The position numbers and the translations under genes were made by a program. A stretch of 64,000 nt of DNA from Holacanthus passer (lineage: Eukaryota > Chordata > Actinopteri > Pomacanthidae): the NCBI GenBank assembly GCA_025331565.1, contig JAFREQ010000027.1, positions 2,985,501 to 3,049,500 on the forward strand, given 5' to 3'. The first letter of the stretch is position 1. Every line of letters begins with the position of its first letter. Under the pieces are notes generated by a model, which did not search any database, was not told where the DNA came from, and saw nothing but the letters and a program-made list of their open reading frames with translations. Positions 10,710-23,800 of this stretch are shown in pieces.

Positions 10710-13700
10710 ATGGGCTCTGAAAACCCAGAGGACTTTGGACCGGCTGTGATCCTCGGTGAGGAGGATCAGCAAGAAATTGGAGGCTTGATCAACTCTGATG
10801 GAGAAGAAGTGGATTTCTCAGATTTCAGTAAGAAATTAAATTGTAACAGCAAAGTCTAAACTGAGTCACCTACATCAGTTGACTCACAACCACTGCATGC
10901 TAATTTTACTCCAGAGTTAGAGCCCTACAAGAATCTGCTGTGGAGGTTTCATCTTAGTTATTGATGAAAGAATATCTATAGCTATTTGATGCACTTCTTG
11001 CCAAAAGTTTGACAGGCATGGCTAGATTTTCTCAGGAGCTATTCTAAATGGTAAATGAACATGTTCTAGGTGTTAAGTTCAAAAACAAACAAGATGTTTA
11101 CTCTGAGCTACTTCTGTGATGCAGTATTTTGTATGTAAGATTATTATACAAAGTCAGCATAAAGCACCGGTGTCACCTTTGTGCATTTCCAGGAAAAGCG
11201 GACACAGAGCTGTCTTAGATTAGGATGTGAATGGATGAAGGTACCTGAATGCACCATGTCTGACAGCTTGCACACAGAGTAGAGATGCAATAATCCCACT
11301 TTTTCTCTCTCAATACTGATTCTGATAACAAGAGTATTGAACGATACTGAGTCTCGATATGAGCTTTTTTTGTCCTTTCACTTTTCAGTTTCATACCTGA
11401 GTGTAAATGTATGTAAACCTTTGTTTTATTGTAGAAAAGCATCATCATATCAACCTACAGTATATAGAACTCTACTACATGTGTGACCACCATCAGCATC
11501 ACTGTTGGTTGTGCTCAGGGTTTATCTGTTGTGAACAAGTTTCTTCAACCTTTTTGTTTCCTTTATAAAATGCTTTCTCATCTTTCTGTTCACACAGGAG
11601 AGAGTGCCATCCCTGGCATTGTGCCTGCAGACACACCCTCAAAGACATTTGATCAAAGTGAAAATGAGAAACCACCGTCTCTTCACAGCTGCTCAGTGTG
11701 TGGGAAAGACTTCCCTTACGCCTCTAAACTTCAGCGCCACTTACGCACTCACTCAGGAGAGAGGCCTTTCCCCTGCTCCATGTGTGAGAAGAGATTTCCA
11801 GAAAAGGGGCTGCTCATGATCCACGAAAGGGTCCATACTGGGGAAAAGCCATTCCCATGCACTTTCTGTGAGAAGAGATTTGCTAGTCAGGGGGAGCTCA
11901 GGCTGCACCGGCGGACACACACTGGCGAGAGGCCGTATCACTGCTCCATCTGTTTGAAGAGCTTTTCCCGTCACTGGCATCTGAAAACTCACTTGGAGGC
12001 GATGCACTCTGAGGTTGTCGCGGGCTTCACGAGGAAGAAGTTTCCGTGTTCGGACTGCGACAAGAGCTGCAACTCAGCAGCTGAGCTTAGAGATCATCAG
12101 AGGACTCACACTGGAGAGAGGCCTTACCAGTGCTCTTTCTGTGACAAAAGGTTTGCCTTGTCTGGTACACTTGTGAGACACGAGCGTCTGCACACTGGCA
12201 TTACGCCGTACCACTGCTCCGACTGCGGGAAGACATTTGCGCAGCAGTGGACTCTCACGACACACATGCGGACTCACACGGGAGAGAAACCGTACAGCTG
12301 CACGCAGTGCGATAAGTCTTTTGTGGCTCCGGGAGAACTTCGGAGGCACACCAGGATTCACACAGGAGAAAAGCCGTACACCTGCACAGACTGTGGGAGG
12401 CACTTCTCGCTGGCAGGAACGCTCCGAAACCACAAAAGATCGTGTACGCAGAACAAGAACGGATCCGTCACAGGTGTCATCTCAGACCCAGTCCAAGCTG
12501 CAGTTGGTGAATCATCCCAGCAGGACCTGGTCAACAACATCAGCTCTGAGGTAGTGACGATACACAGAGTAAAATCTGTTTGTTTTTTAATGGAATTTGG
12601 GTTTTTTTGGATTTTTTTCCTTCTGCATTTATACATATAGTTCTTTACAGCTTATTAACCATTGTTGCCTCTGTTTGTTCTAATGAAACTATTTCTATAG
12701 GTGTCTGACAGTCAGAGTTTGCCCGGTGCAGTTGAGCCTCATTCCTCAGAGGCTCTTAACTGTGACAAAGCAGTTCAGTGTGAAAATAAAGAGAGAGAAC
12801 CTGAAGACCGACTGGAGGACGTCACTTCCAGTCCGCATATGAATGTAATAGTGAAAGAGGAGGAAGAGGAGGAACCTTTGTGTGGTACATAAAAATGAGA
12901 TTCCCGATTTTTTTCCCTTGTTATACTGTACTGTAAAAAGAGCTTAAATGCATTTGATGATGATTTTTACATTTGTACTTGTGTTTTGTCCAGTAGAAGA
13001 AGCTCCTGACCAGGTGTCTGGTAGTGAGGATTGTACCACGACAGAGGAAACTGAAAAGCAGCAGCCGGAAAGCAACACAGAAATTAGGATTACAGTAAAG
13101 GAGGAAGAAGAGGAACTCGTCAACAGTAAGCAAAATAATAAAATACTACCACGACTTTGTTCCATTGAAAAAATGTTTGAAAGGTTTGAAAGTCTCCTGA
13201 ACTAACTGGGTTGTTTTTCCTCATTAATTCATGTTACTGATTTTAATTCACCTATCTCTTCTCCCATAGCTGCTATTTTACAAGAGACAAAATACAGCAT
13301 TTTTTAATTCACTTTTTCATTGTTTCACGCTTCAGTTTTCCCTGCTGTGCAGCGTTAATACTGCAGCTGGCCCTATTTATATCAGGACAGACACTGTATG
13401 GATTCTAGCTGCAAACTGGATGCCCACAACTAATTTTAGAAGCAAGACAAATTTCTGCCAAATAGGTTGTTTCACGTGCAGTTTGAGGGGCACGTTGCTG
13501 TCTTGCAGTTTGAGCCATTCAACACTCCAATTTCCCACATGACTGCTGTCAAAAAATTCTGCTGTGATATGAATCTGAAACAGACATAGTAGGGATGAAA
13601 TGCTAGAGCAGCCCAGCTTTCACCTAAAGTCTACATTAGCGGGCTTCTTATTTTTAGCTGATTTTGGCAAACTGTCGTTGGCAAATTTCATTAACTGCAG

Positions 13701-15083
13701 CTAGTTAATGTTCATTCTATGAGTTGGCCAAACAGCAAAAACAGATTATTGGCTTTTGTCTGGTTAATGCTCTTTTAATGGGGTCTTGTTTGTGCCTTGT
13801 GTGTTTGTCTCACAACCAAAGGTAGTTTCTTAGAGAAAGAACCATCACTCTCTATTAATTTGATATTTGAAATGATAGAAAGTGGACTGTATCTTTTCAG
13901 TTCACTCCGACTGACTCTTTGGTGTCTGACTGACTGGTTTGAAAATGAGAAACCTGCACCTGTGGTTAGTGTCGATTTTGTGTTTCTTCTTAAGGCTCCT
14001 TAGAATTTTATATGAATCATAGGTTTTAAAGAATTTCCTTTGATTAAATTTGACAATTACAAAATCATAGATTCCTTTAGGGACTCATTAGCAAACTTGC
14101 ATTTTACATTGCTTCTGTCAAGCCCCTATGTATTTCAATTCAGTGTCATACTCCTAATATTAAAAGCCAGCATTTGACCTTTTCATTTTCTTCTAGTGCC
14201 AGGCCCATGTTTTGAAGTGTACACTTTTACCCCTAGAGATAGCTTATCAAAAAGTGTGTAAACTGAATATCACTGCTGTGGACATTTCTTAAGTTGGGGC
14301 AGACGAGACATTTGGTGCAGCAACAAGTTGTTTTTGTCTTCAGTGTGACTAAATGGCCTGTTTCAACTTCTCATTAATGTTTCTACAGTGTCTGAAGAGG
14401 ATGCTGATCATGTCGCGGACAGTGAAAAAGACAGTCCTCCAGCCTCACCAGTGCAGGCCCAGTTTAACGACAACCTGACGAAGAGCTCTTACTGCTGTGG
14501 GCTCTGTGGAAGAGACTGTCACAAGATGTCTGCTCTTCAGATTCACATGCGAATTCACTCAGGAGAGAAACCTTACCAGTGCACTCTGTGTGGGAAGCAG
14601 TTCACCCAGAAAGGTCAACTCAAAGGTCACCAGAAAGTCCACACAGGAGAGAAACCGTTCTCCTGCCCGGACTGCGGGAAGAGCTTCGCCCACTCTGGGG
14701 CCATGAACAGACACCGGCTCACACACACAGGAGAGAGGCCCTACCACTGCTCTGTGTGCGACAGGAGCTTCAACCAGTCCGGCCGCTTGAGGGAACACGA
14801 GAAAATCCACTTTGGCGAGAAGTTTGACTGCCCAGAGTGTGACAAGAGTTTCACACGAGCTTCAAGCCTCAAGAACCATTTCAGGCTTCACACAGGAGAG
14901 AGGCCGTACGGCTGCGACATCTGCGGGAGAGGCTTCAGCCGCTCACAAAGCCTGAGGCTCCACAGACGCAAACACGAACAGATTCAGACTGAGGAGTCTG
15001 CGTTCATTGTGAAGAATGATGATTTATCACAGAGTGACGATAACTCTCCAATTAATATGTGTATAACAGACAAAAATGACTGA
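10710..15083 (+). CDS. C2H2 zinc-finger gene 2 (15 fingers, 693 aa)
   Basis: Proposed coding exons: 10710-10827, 11598-12550, 12701-12884, 12994-13125 and 14389-15083. They total 2,082 nt, an exact multiple of three. Exon 1 starts at an ATG in fair context and ends with GGLINSDGEE...DFS. Exon 2 carries nine fingers; the fourth has the wider HLEAMH spacing, and the ninth ends in Cys instead of the second His. Exons 3-4 are acidic linkers, each ending in a VKEEEE SUMO-consensus motif. Exon 5 carries six more fingers with TGEKP linkers and a polar tail to TGA at 15081-15083. The product is probably a nuclear sequence-specific DNA-binding regulator. The exon 2 donor (GTAGTG at 12551) is weak, so a shorter form ending just past exon 2 is possible. 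I do not recognise a named orthologue. Confidence 0.8.
12701..13125 (+). CDS. ZNF gene 2 acidic linker exons with paired SUMO-type motifs
   Basis: Two exons (12701-12884 and 12994-13125), separated by a 109-nt intron, have no fingers. Both end in a hydrophobic-Lys-X-Glu site inside an acidic run: VIVKEEEEEE in the first and ITVKEEEEEL in the second. This fits the psi-K-x-E SUMOylation consensus with a negatively charged extension. Their similar ends suggest one exon duplicated. Confidence 0.65.
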
Positions 15084-16850
15084 TAATGTATTTATATAAA
15101 CCATAGAGATATGTACCATTAGTAGTATTACAATACAAGATTTTAGGCAGTAAAACATGAATGGTGAGGGGAAAGTGAAAGGACTACCTCTGTGAATAGA
15201 CTGTCATTAAACCTTTATGTGGTGGTTCACAAAAAAGTATTAAAGTTGCAATATTTAACACCCAGAATGGTTCAAACAAATTAATACACAGACACATGTC
15301 AGGTGATGTTCAGCAACTAACAACACAGTTTCAGACAAAATGACCAAACAAATATTTACTGCAAACACAACTTTCGTAAAATCTCGGAAACTTCTTAGAT
15401 GATAAATTTTAGAGGTCATATTTATTCGCGTTTATCACTCTTACCTGTGTTAGTTGCATTGAAATATCACACTCACATTAGTATTTATGGTAGAATAAAT
15501 GAATCATCTAAAGTCTGTGATTTCACTTTTCCATGCAGTATCTGTCATTCAAACTAATTGTGTACGTGGAAATTGGACTGAAGAATAATTATGTTTTTAT
15601 ATCAGACATTTAAATGGCCAATGAGCAGTCTAGTAATCAGGTGAAACTGGAATTCATTCTTTGGATTTGAGCTACTGAAATATCAAAAATATAGCCAGTA
15701 ATGAAGCAGTGGGATCATGATATTCATCAGGTTTTTTGCCAAAACCATTTTGCCTTAGTGGTGATTATTTTTTTTAACCTCTGTTTTGTACAGCAAATAT
15801 TCAACGACCAAATCATGAATCAGGCTCACCTGGTTTAGACAACTCTTGCAGGCCAAGTAACCATTGTGAATAAAGGTATCATCGTCTACAGCTGTGATAC
15901 AAAAGGCAATAATTTGAAGCCATGTTGATGGTAAATTTTGCCCAGTGCTGCCTCTGTCTAATTGTATGGGACATGTTATACTGAACAATAAAAGTGAAAG
16001 TACTCAAGACTATTTTTCTTGGGGATTTCTGACTGCAGGATGTAATGTATGAGTTAATGTATGAGAGGAATGAAAAGTAATGAATATTTAAGATAAACAA
16101 TACATGTACAATATCTTTTACACTCCCCGGTCATACATGACAGATGTTTTGTACCAGATGCTGAGAACGGACAGACTTGTATACACAGGATTACATGCAC
16201 TAAATGTTGAAAAAGGATGATTGAGAGAATCTCCTCATGGTGAAACAATAACAGTGTTAATGAGATTAAGAGAATCAGTCAAACAGCTGAAAGATAATGG
16301 AGGAAAACTGGCCTCACAGTTCATTTTAATAAAAGCAAAGACGCCACGACATCCACAGCTCTCTGCATCAAATTATGAAGACCTCGCATTTTTTTTCACT
16401 AACAAAATAAAGCCATTATTTATTAACACAGATGACCTCAGCAAACCTTGTGGACAAGGTGTAACTGTGAAAATTCACCTGTATTACCAAAACTGACTAC
16501 AAATGGAAACCGGAGCTTTGATTATTCAGAAGAAGCTTAATGTTGAATCCTTATTCCTCTCTTGTTGACCCTGCACTACCACAGCACACAGATCTACTCA
16601 TATTTGCTGACTGATAAACAGTTCATTGACAAGTTTTATACAGTCTACAGTTTTACAAAGCCCAAAGCTGCTCCTGAATGCAGCACAGAGAGATACAAAC
16701 ACTCCTGACCCCTTAAATAAAAAACACATGACCAATCTTAAATTAATCTTTATTCAAAGATTAATGTGTCTTATTCTAATGTTTTTATAGCATGACGTTG
16801 TTTAAATAAGCAGCGACATGACATCTGGAGATTAGTTTACAGATCGAGAA
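15084..16850. other. 3' UTR of ZNF gene 2 and intergenic sequence
   Basis: AT-rich sequence. An AATAAA at 15494-15499 is a plausible polyadenylation signal; further AATAAA words lie downstream. No coding exon or structural RNA was recognised. Confidence 0.4.
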
Positions 16851-16913
16851 TCTGACATATATAAAAGACTGTTGGAGGTCGCTTTTCAACCGGAAGTAAT
16901 CGAAATTACGAGG
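16851..16913 (+). promoter_or_regulatory. gaa2: Core promoter and noncoding first exon of the GAA-like gene
   Basis: A TATATAAAAG box at 16858-16867 is followed 23 bases later by a CCGGAAGT ETS-type site at 16890-16897, then by a good donor (GTATGT from 16913). A transcript starting near 16885-16890 would give a short untranslated exon ending at 16912 and spliced to the coding exon. The start point is inferred. Confidence 0.45.
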
Positions 16914-17889
16914 TATGTGAATGTGACATGAAGATAAACAGACGCAACATGCAGACACTTGAGTTTGTCAGTGTAACGAAATACTTACATAACCTGACAT
17001 TTAGTTAAAGGAAATCTTGTTCTGTATGCTGTATTTTTTCTGTCTGTAAAACTCAGGATTTTCAGGTAAGCGATGCTGATGCTAACGTCCTTGTCCGCTA
17101 ACGTTAGCTCACGTTAGCTAAAGTTACACTGTGTTTAAGTTAGCTAACGTTCATAAACATACCATGTCAGTCTCTGGCCAATAGTTGTTGTTTTTCATAA
17201 CTGTAATCACCTTGGTTTAGACTAAACTGCAGTTATTTATGCGGTTAAATGTCTCCCTGTTGAACTTTGACATTCACATGATTTCTATGCAGCGGCAAGC
17301 TAAAGTTAAAGCTAAAGTTAGCACCAACACAGTCTTTGGAGAAAATGTGCAACACTTAATATAAGTATGATCCTTTTGTAATACATTCATCTTAAAGATG
17401 AGTGGTGTTTTTTGAGTTAAAATTACGTTTTGTTTAAAAGTACAGCTGCATTTGATGATGAAGATGAAGCTAAACTCGTTACAGTTACAGATGCAGCCTA
17501 ATATCCAGTTATGATCATTAAACATACTTGGTTTGATTCATGGAGGTGTAATTGCACATCTGTTGACGCTTAATATGTCCTTAAATGTTTAGTGTTCTCA
17601 GTGCGTCTGTGTGTTGAAATGCTTTTCTTTTTCTGTCTGATTGTTCACAACTCCCATTATAGTCCCTTCTGCTTTCTACTACATCTTTCCTCTTTAAATG
17701 AAATCATTCAAATCAGCTGACAAATCAAAGAAACTGTCATTTTCACTTCACTTCTCTGGTTCACATGCACACTTCTATAACCAACTCCAGCAGGAAATGA
17801 GGTTTGCCATCGTACTGAACTTTGTTTTGCTGGCTGTGTTTCTCTCTCATGTGTTCAGTCAGTCACTTTGACAAACACACACTATCAGG

Positions 17890-20800
17890 ATGGTGTCGTA
17901 CAAGCGGCTGAACCCTGAAGATGTTCAGTTTTCCAGTGCAGTTTTGTCAGAGGAGCCTCGTCCCGTCCCTGAGGAAGTTCCAGTGAGTTCAGATGTTTGT
18001 GTATACTGCTTCCTCTGCCTCGAACCTTCTGCAGTCAGTGTTACAAGTGTAAAAAACTGGTCTCTTTCTGCAGAAGGTTTTTGCTTTTTCTTTGGGCTGA
18101 AAACATGATGGGATGTTTCAGAATCTTGACCTGTTAGTCTCATTATTTTGTTTAGCGGTATTTGTTTGATCTTCTTAAGAGCTGAAATGAATAGTCCATT
18201 GGTCAATAATCTGTGAATTTGACAGTTGATTCGTCTTTCAAGTAAATTTTCATGCAGAAGTGCTAAACATGATGTACAAACAGCGCAAAACCGTGCAAAA
18301 ATATTAAATGCAAAAATTACTAGTTTAGCAAAAAGCTTAACATAAAAGTTAAAAACTGCAGTAAATGTAAACACAAGCTGTTAAATACAAAAGCCCTCGT
18401 TGTAGCTTTGATTGTTACCCTTACTGGAAAGGATTGAGGATCAGGAAAGGTTCCTCTTGATTGATTGCTTTTCTGTGTGTTGTGCTTATATGATTTCCTT
18501 GTTGTGTTTCGAGGTGCCGCAACCAGAGGAAGCCTCCCTGCTTCCACGGAGGCCGTCATGCTCTGTCACCACAGGGCTCCTGGTGATTGGCTGCCTGCTG
18601 CTGCTCCTCTGTGGAGGCTGGCTACTGGGCACCCTGTTCTGGGTGCACGGGCCGCCCAATCAGCCGCATAAACCTCCGCCGCCGGCCCCGCCGCAAACAC
18701 CAGACTCACAAACAGGACTAAACGACACTGCGGCTGCTGCTCGTCGTGAGGCTTGCAGTTTAATCCCTGAGGCGTGGAGGTTTGATTGCTACCCTGAAAG
18801 AGGGGTGGTTGTGTCCCGACAGATGTGCGAGGCAAGGAACTGTTGCTTTATTCCTGCATCCTCTCCCTCCTCCTCTGCTACCCGCCCGTCAGGGAAAAAT
18901 GGTATCCCTTGGTGTTTCTACCCTCCGGATTTCCCTTCCTACTCGCTTGTCTCAGTAAATCACACCACCTTGGGAGAGAAAGGTACACTCGTAAGGGAGG
19001 TGAAGACCTACTACCCAGCAGACATCCTCACTCTCGAGCTGGAGATACGTCATGAGACAGACAGGCGGCTACGTGTCAGAGTGAGTTCATACATTCAGTA
19101 GTCTTTATGTCTGTGCAGAGAACTTGTAGCGTCATAAATGATCTGCAGTGTATTTAAGGTACATCCAATCATACTGATCTAATATAAAACTAGAAGGGCA
19201 CTCGGAGAGCACCAGTTATCCACTCTCAAATGATATGCAAATCTGCAAGTGCAACCACAATTTATGTCTCTATATATTTCCAAAACTATTAGAATTATAT
19301 CTAAATGTGGTTGTGCCTAGCTGAAGCCTTATCATCTCAACTTTGTATTTATTCTGTACTTCTAAATTGGAAAAATTTCACTTATCAGTTGAACTGGCTC
19401 TCCCAAAAAACGACTGCTTTCTGTATGAAGTTTGAGCAACTACATGTGTAGACTACCCCAGAGGATTACTGGTACCCCTGAATGTGGATTGTGAAATGGA
19501 ACCACTGTATTTCTACAATTGGCTGTGTTTGGTCACTATTTAACTTAACTACAATCTACTGAATTCTAACATTTATGGCATTTATTCCACCACAGCCAAA
19601 TACACTCCTTATCATGTGATGTTAATGAGAGTGAAAAATAATTTGTGTATCCACCCTGTGATTCAGATTCATGAAAATCAAGCCTGCTGACAAGCAGAAA
19701 AACAAACCAAACCGCAAGCATAACCTCCTTGGTGGTTGTAACAATTCTCATCAAAGGCATATTAGAGATGAGTCAGAATATCTTGTTTATGGTTTTATAG
19801 CCTAAACCAACCAGAAGGCTCTGACGTCATTGTGAACAACAGCTTTCCTTGCAGCTGCTTGTCTTTGCTGACAGTGTCGAAGTCATGAGGAAGTGATTTC
19901 TGTGCAAAATTTTTAATGTTAAAGCTGCACTAAATATTAACCATAATCAAATGATTATCTGTAATGCAAAAGGGGCCATGCTTCAAAAGGAGGAACGTAA
20001 CTGTGAATTTTGTTGAAGGCCCAGCACACTGACACAGGTGTTTTGAATTATTTTCCTGATTAGGCCTCAGTGCAGGTTGAAGTTGGACAGAGTTTAGTTT
20101 AGAGTTTGCTAATGTAACCAAACTCCTTTTACTGAAGAAATAAGAATGAGAAGCTGTCCACATGTGCAGCAGAGCTAACAGGGCTGTCAAAGAAACATCA
20201 ACAGACCTTTTTGACATCTTGACTAGTCATAGTATGAAGAGCACAGGTGTTATAATAACATCAACAATGGCTCATTTCTGTTCAAGTGTCTCAGTAAACC
20301 GTGTCAGTGAGCATGAACAGTACTAGGACCCTGAATCTGAAGCCCATGCCATTCATTTTAATATTTACACCTGTGCTTTTCCTACTGTGCTCAAAAGATC
20401 TTTCCTGGAAAAACAGCCTGTCAAGTAAGGTCTGTACACACCCACGAGCTCCAGAACGGAGTCTAATCAGCCAGAACAAGTGGTAACACCTGTCAGAGTT
20501 ACCACTGCTACCAGAGGGCTTTATAAATGTTACATGCAGGATCTTATTTTTAAGGTATATTTTGGGAATCATGTGCTTTGGAAAGAAACATAATGCTCCT
20601 TGCCATAAATACCTCCACTGCAGAACTGACTTTCCAGACTCCTCATCACCATTACCAGTTAATTGTATGAAAAATAGCAGAACATTACCACACAAACACA
20701 GACCTACACCATTACTCACTGAATTCTTGTTTAATCTGTTGATTAAGTCAGGTGGGTGTAAACGCACCCTCATAACATATATAGGTAATTTGATTTAGTT

Positions 20801-23800
20801 TTTATTACATATCACTGTACATTCTCTGATCTGTAATTTAATGGCACACTTGTTTTTCCTCATGTTTCTCAATCTAGATTACCGACCCTTCCAGTTCACG
20901 GTTTGAGGTACCGATCTCTGTTCCCACTCCCACCAAGCAGGCAGAAATTCTAGACTGCATCGTAGAGGCTTCAAGGCAGCCATTTGGCCTCATTGTGAAG
21001 AGGAACTCTACAGGAGCAGTGCTGTAAGTCTGACTTGAGGAGGCGACATTAGGTTAGGTAAAACAATTTAGGCTCACAACTGGACGTATTGGATACTATA
21101 AAGTCTCTTAAGGCACATTCAGTTGTGAAAATAACACATTGACATTATTATTATTAACAACATAATACTGTGTTTCCTGTTAGTCTCAACACCACAGTGG
21201 CTCCTCTCTTCTACGCGGATCAGTTTCTCCAGATCTCCACCTCCCTGCCGACTCAGTTCATTTACGGTCTGGGCGAGCACCGCTCCACCTTTCTGCATGA
21301 TGTCCACTGGAACACACTCACCATGTGGGCCAGAGATGTGCCTCCTATGGTATGGAAATTCCTACTTTTGTCTTTGTTCTGTTAATAGTTCTAACATTTT
21401 AGCCACAAATAACATTAACGATGGCTCAGTTCTGACAGTGACAGCGAGCCAACATGCACAATAGACCTTTTTCATGGCTTACTTTTTCACATATTACAGC
21501 AGGAAAAGCACAGGCGCATTTAGTAACATCAGTGGTGGCTGCATTCCAGTCATTGTGCATGATACTGTGTGTGCTGGCTCACAGGAAAAGCTTTCTGGGA
21601 CACTAGACGGAACTGAGCCAGGCTTTTATTCTTTCATTTATTATTTGCAATTGTCCTACTGTGACATTCCAAACTGCCTTCTGTGGAAAAGCCCATATAA
21701 ATAACATTTAGGGCTCTCGATTGGACGTGCAGTTCAACTTTGTACAAATAAGATAAAATTTGTTGTAACATGCTTGTGTTCCTCTCTACAACGTAGGAAC
21801 AGACCAACCTTTATGGAGCCCATCCATTTTACCTGGCAATGGAGGACGGAGGGAACGCACATGGCGTCTTCATGCTGAACAGCAATGCAATGGGTCAGTG
21901 TGCCAGTTGTCCTGATTGTTCCACTTCAGGTTTAGCTATGCGCAGTAATACACATTTATGTATTTAGTGTTGCAACTGTTTGGATGACAACGTTAAGCAA
22001 TTTAGTAAAAAGAGAAGTGCCAAAAGGCTACATTGTATTTCGTAACAAAGAGACTGAGCATTGCTAACTGAAAGGCTGAATTAGTTTGCACCATATGGAC
22101 CTGCTGAAAATGAGCTTTTAATATTATAGTGCAGATCTTTGTTCTTATTCTATTTCCATCTGTTGCTCCACAAACAAGAAAGGCTGTTCATGAGCAGAGA
22201 TAATCAGCTGCTTATTTTAAAATATGTATATAACTGTACTTTTTTCTCAGTTACTCATTATGTCCAATGTACTTTGTTTATTTGCTCTCTAGCATCATAG
22301 ATCTGCATATCTTACTGACTCTAATTGTAGCGTACACAGAAGGATTTTCTTATGAATCACAAATGTTTCATCTGTGGTCTTTCTGTTTCATCAGATGTGA
22401 TCCTCCAGCCTGCTCCGGCGCTCACCTGGCGTACTATCGGTGGAATCCTTGACTTTTACATTTTCCTTGGTCCTGATCCTGGTTCAGTGATTGAACAGTA
22501 TATGGAAGTCATAGGTCAGTCGGGGTTTGCTGGGATGTGGGACCGTCGTGTACAGCACCTGCATGACTGTCTTACACAATATAAAATTATTGTCTTGCAA
22601 TTGTTACTCACTTAAAGAGATCCACATGTCAGTCACTCCCGTTGATCGTGATCCAATTGACTTTGTATCATTGCGTGAATGAATAAATGACCAATAACAG
22701 ATATATCCCTGGGTACATAGATGTGAACAGTCCATCAATTCCTGCTTTTGTGACTTGTGATGTCCTCGTCCCTTATTCAAACTCCCTCTCGTCATCCCTC
22801 CATGTTGTCACAGGCTTCCCAGCGATGCCTGTGTACTGGGCTTTAGGATACCATCTCTGTCGCTGGGGCTACAAAACTAGCAATACTACCTGGCAGACTG
22901 CCAATAGCATGAGGAATTATGGGATACCCCAGGTAAAGTTGCAGTTTGTTCGTATGTTTGTCACTATGGCTTGTTGACTTACTTTGTGGGATAATAATTT
23001 GTGTGTTGATTTGTTGGCAGGACGTCCAGTGGAATGATATCGACTACATGGACCAGTTCATGGATTTCACTTTTGACTCGACAAATTTCGCCACACTGCC
23101 TGATCTGGTCAAGGACCTGCACGCACATGACCAGCGCTACGTCATGATCCTGGTACGCAGGAGTTTACGTTTGCTTTCATCTGTGTGTTGTGTCTGATTT
23201 GGTGTTTGTGTGACAGTTGTGTCTCGACCTGCAGGATCCAGGTATCAGCAGCGTACAGGCGAAGGGCTCATACTGGCCGTACGATGAAGGGCTGAGGAGA
23301 GACGTTTTTATTAAAGACGCTGATGGAAAGACACTTATTGGGAAGGTGAGACACTAGAACCTGTGAAGATGTTTCACAAACAAGACATAATTACTTCTCT
23401 CCCCTCTGTCCTCTGCTGTCAAATGGAAACATTGAGGGAGTATTGGTCATAAAATTCTCCATCTCTCCCTGCAGGTGTGGCCTGGCCTGACAGCATATCC
23501 TGATTTCTCTAATGATGTGACACATGAGTGGTGGTACGACAACCTTCAGAAGTTTCACGAGAAGGTGCCATTTGATGGATTATGGATTGTAAGTATGGAA
23601 ATGGAAGACACTATTGAAGAGCTAGCTTTGATTATTATTATCGTGGCTCTCTGCGCTCCTTATCGTCTGCTTGAACTTTTTCTCATTTGTTTTTAGGACA
23701 TGAACGAACCGTCAAATTTCCTGCATGGTTCTCTCAATGGTTGTCCATCAAACAGTCTTGAGAATCCTCCTTACACACCCGGTAAGAGATGCGGCTCTCA

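Noticed and set aside
20291..20773. Minus-strand ORF of 160 aa inside intron 2 of the GAA-like gene
   Set aside because: No recognisable domain, no splice context and composition like surrounding intron; likely chance.
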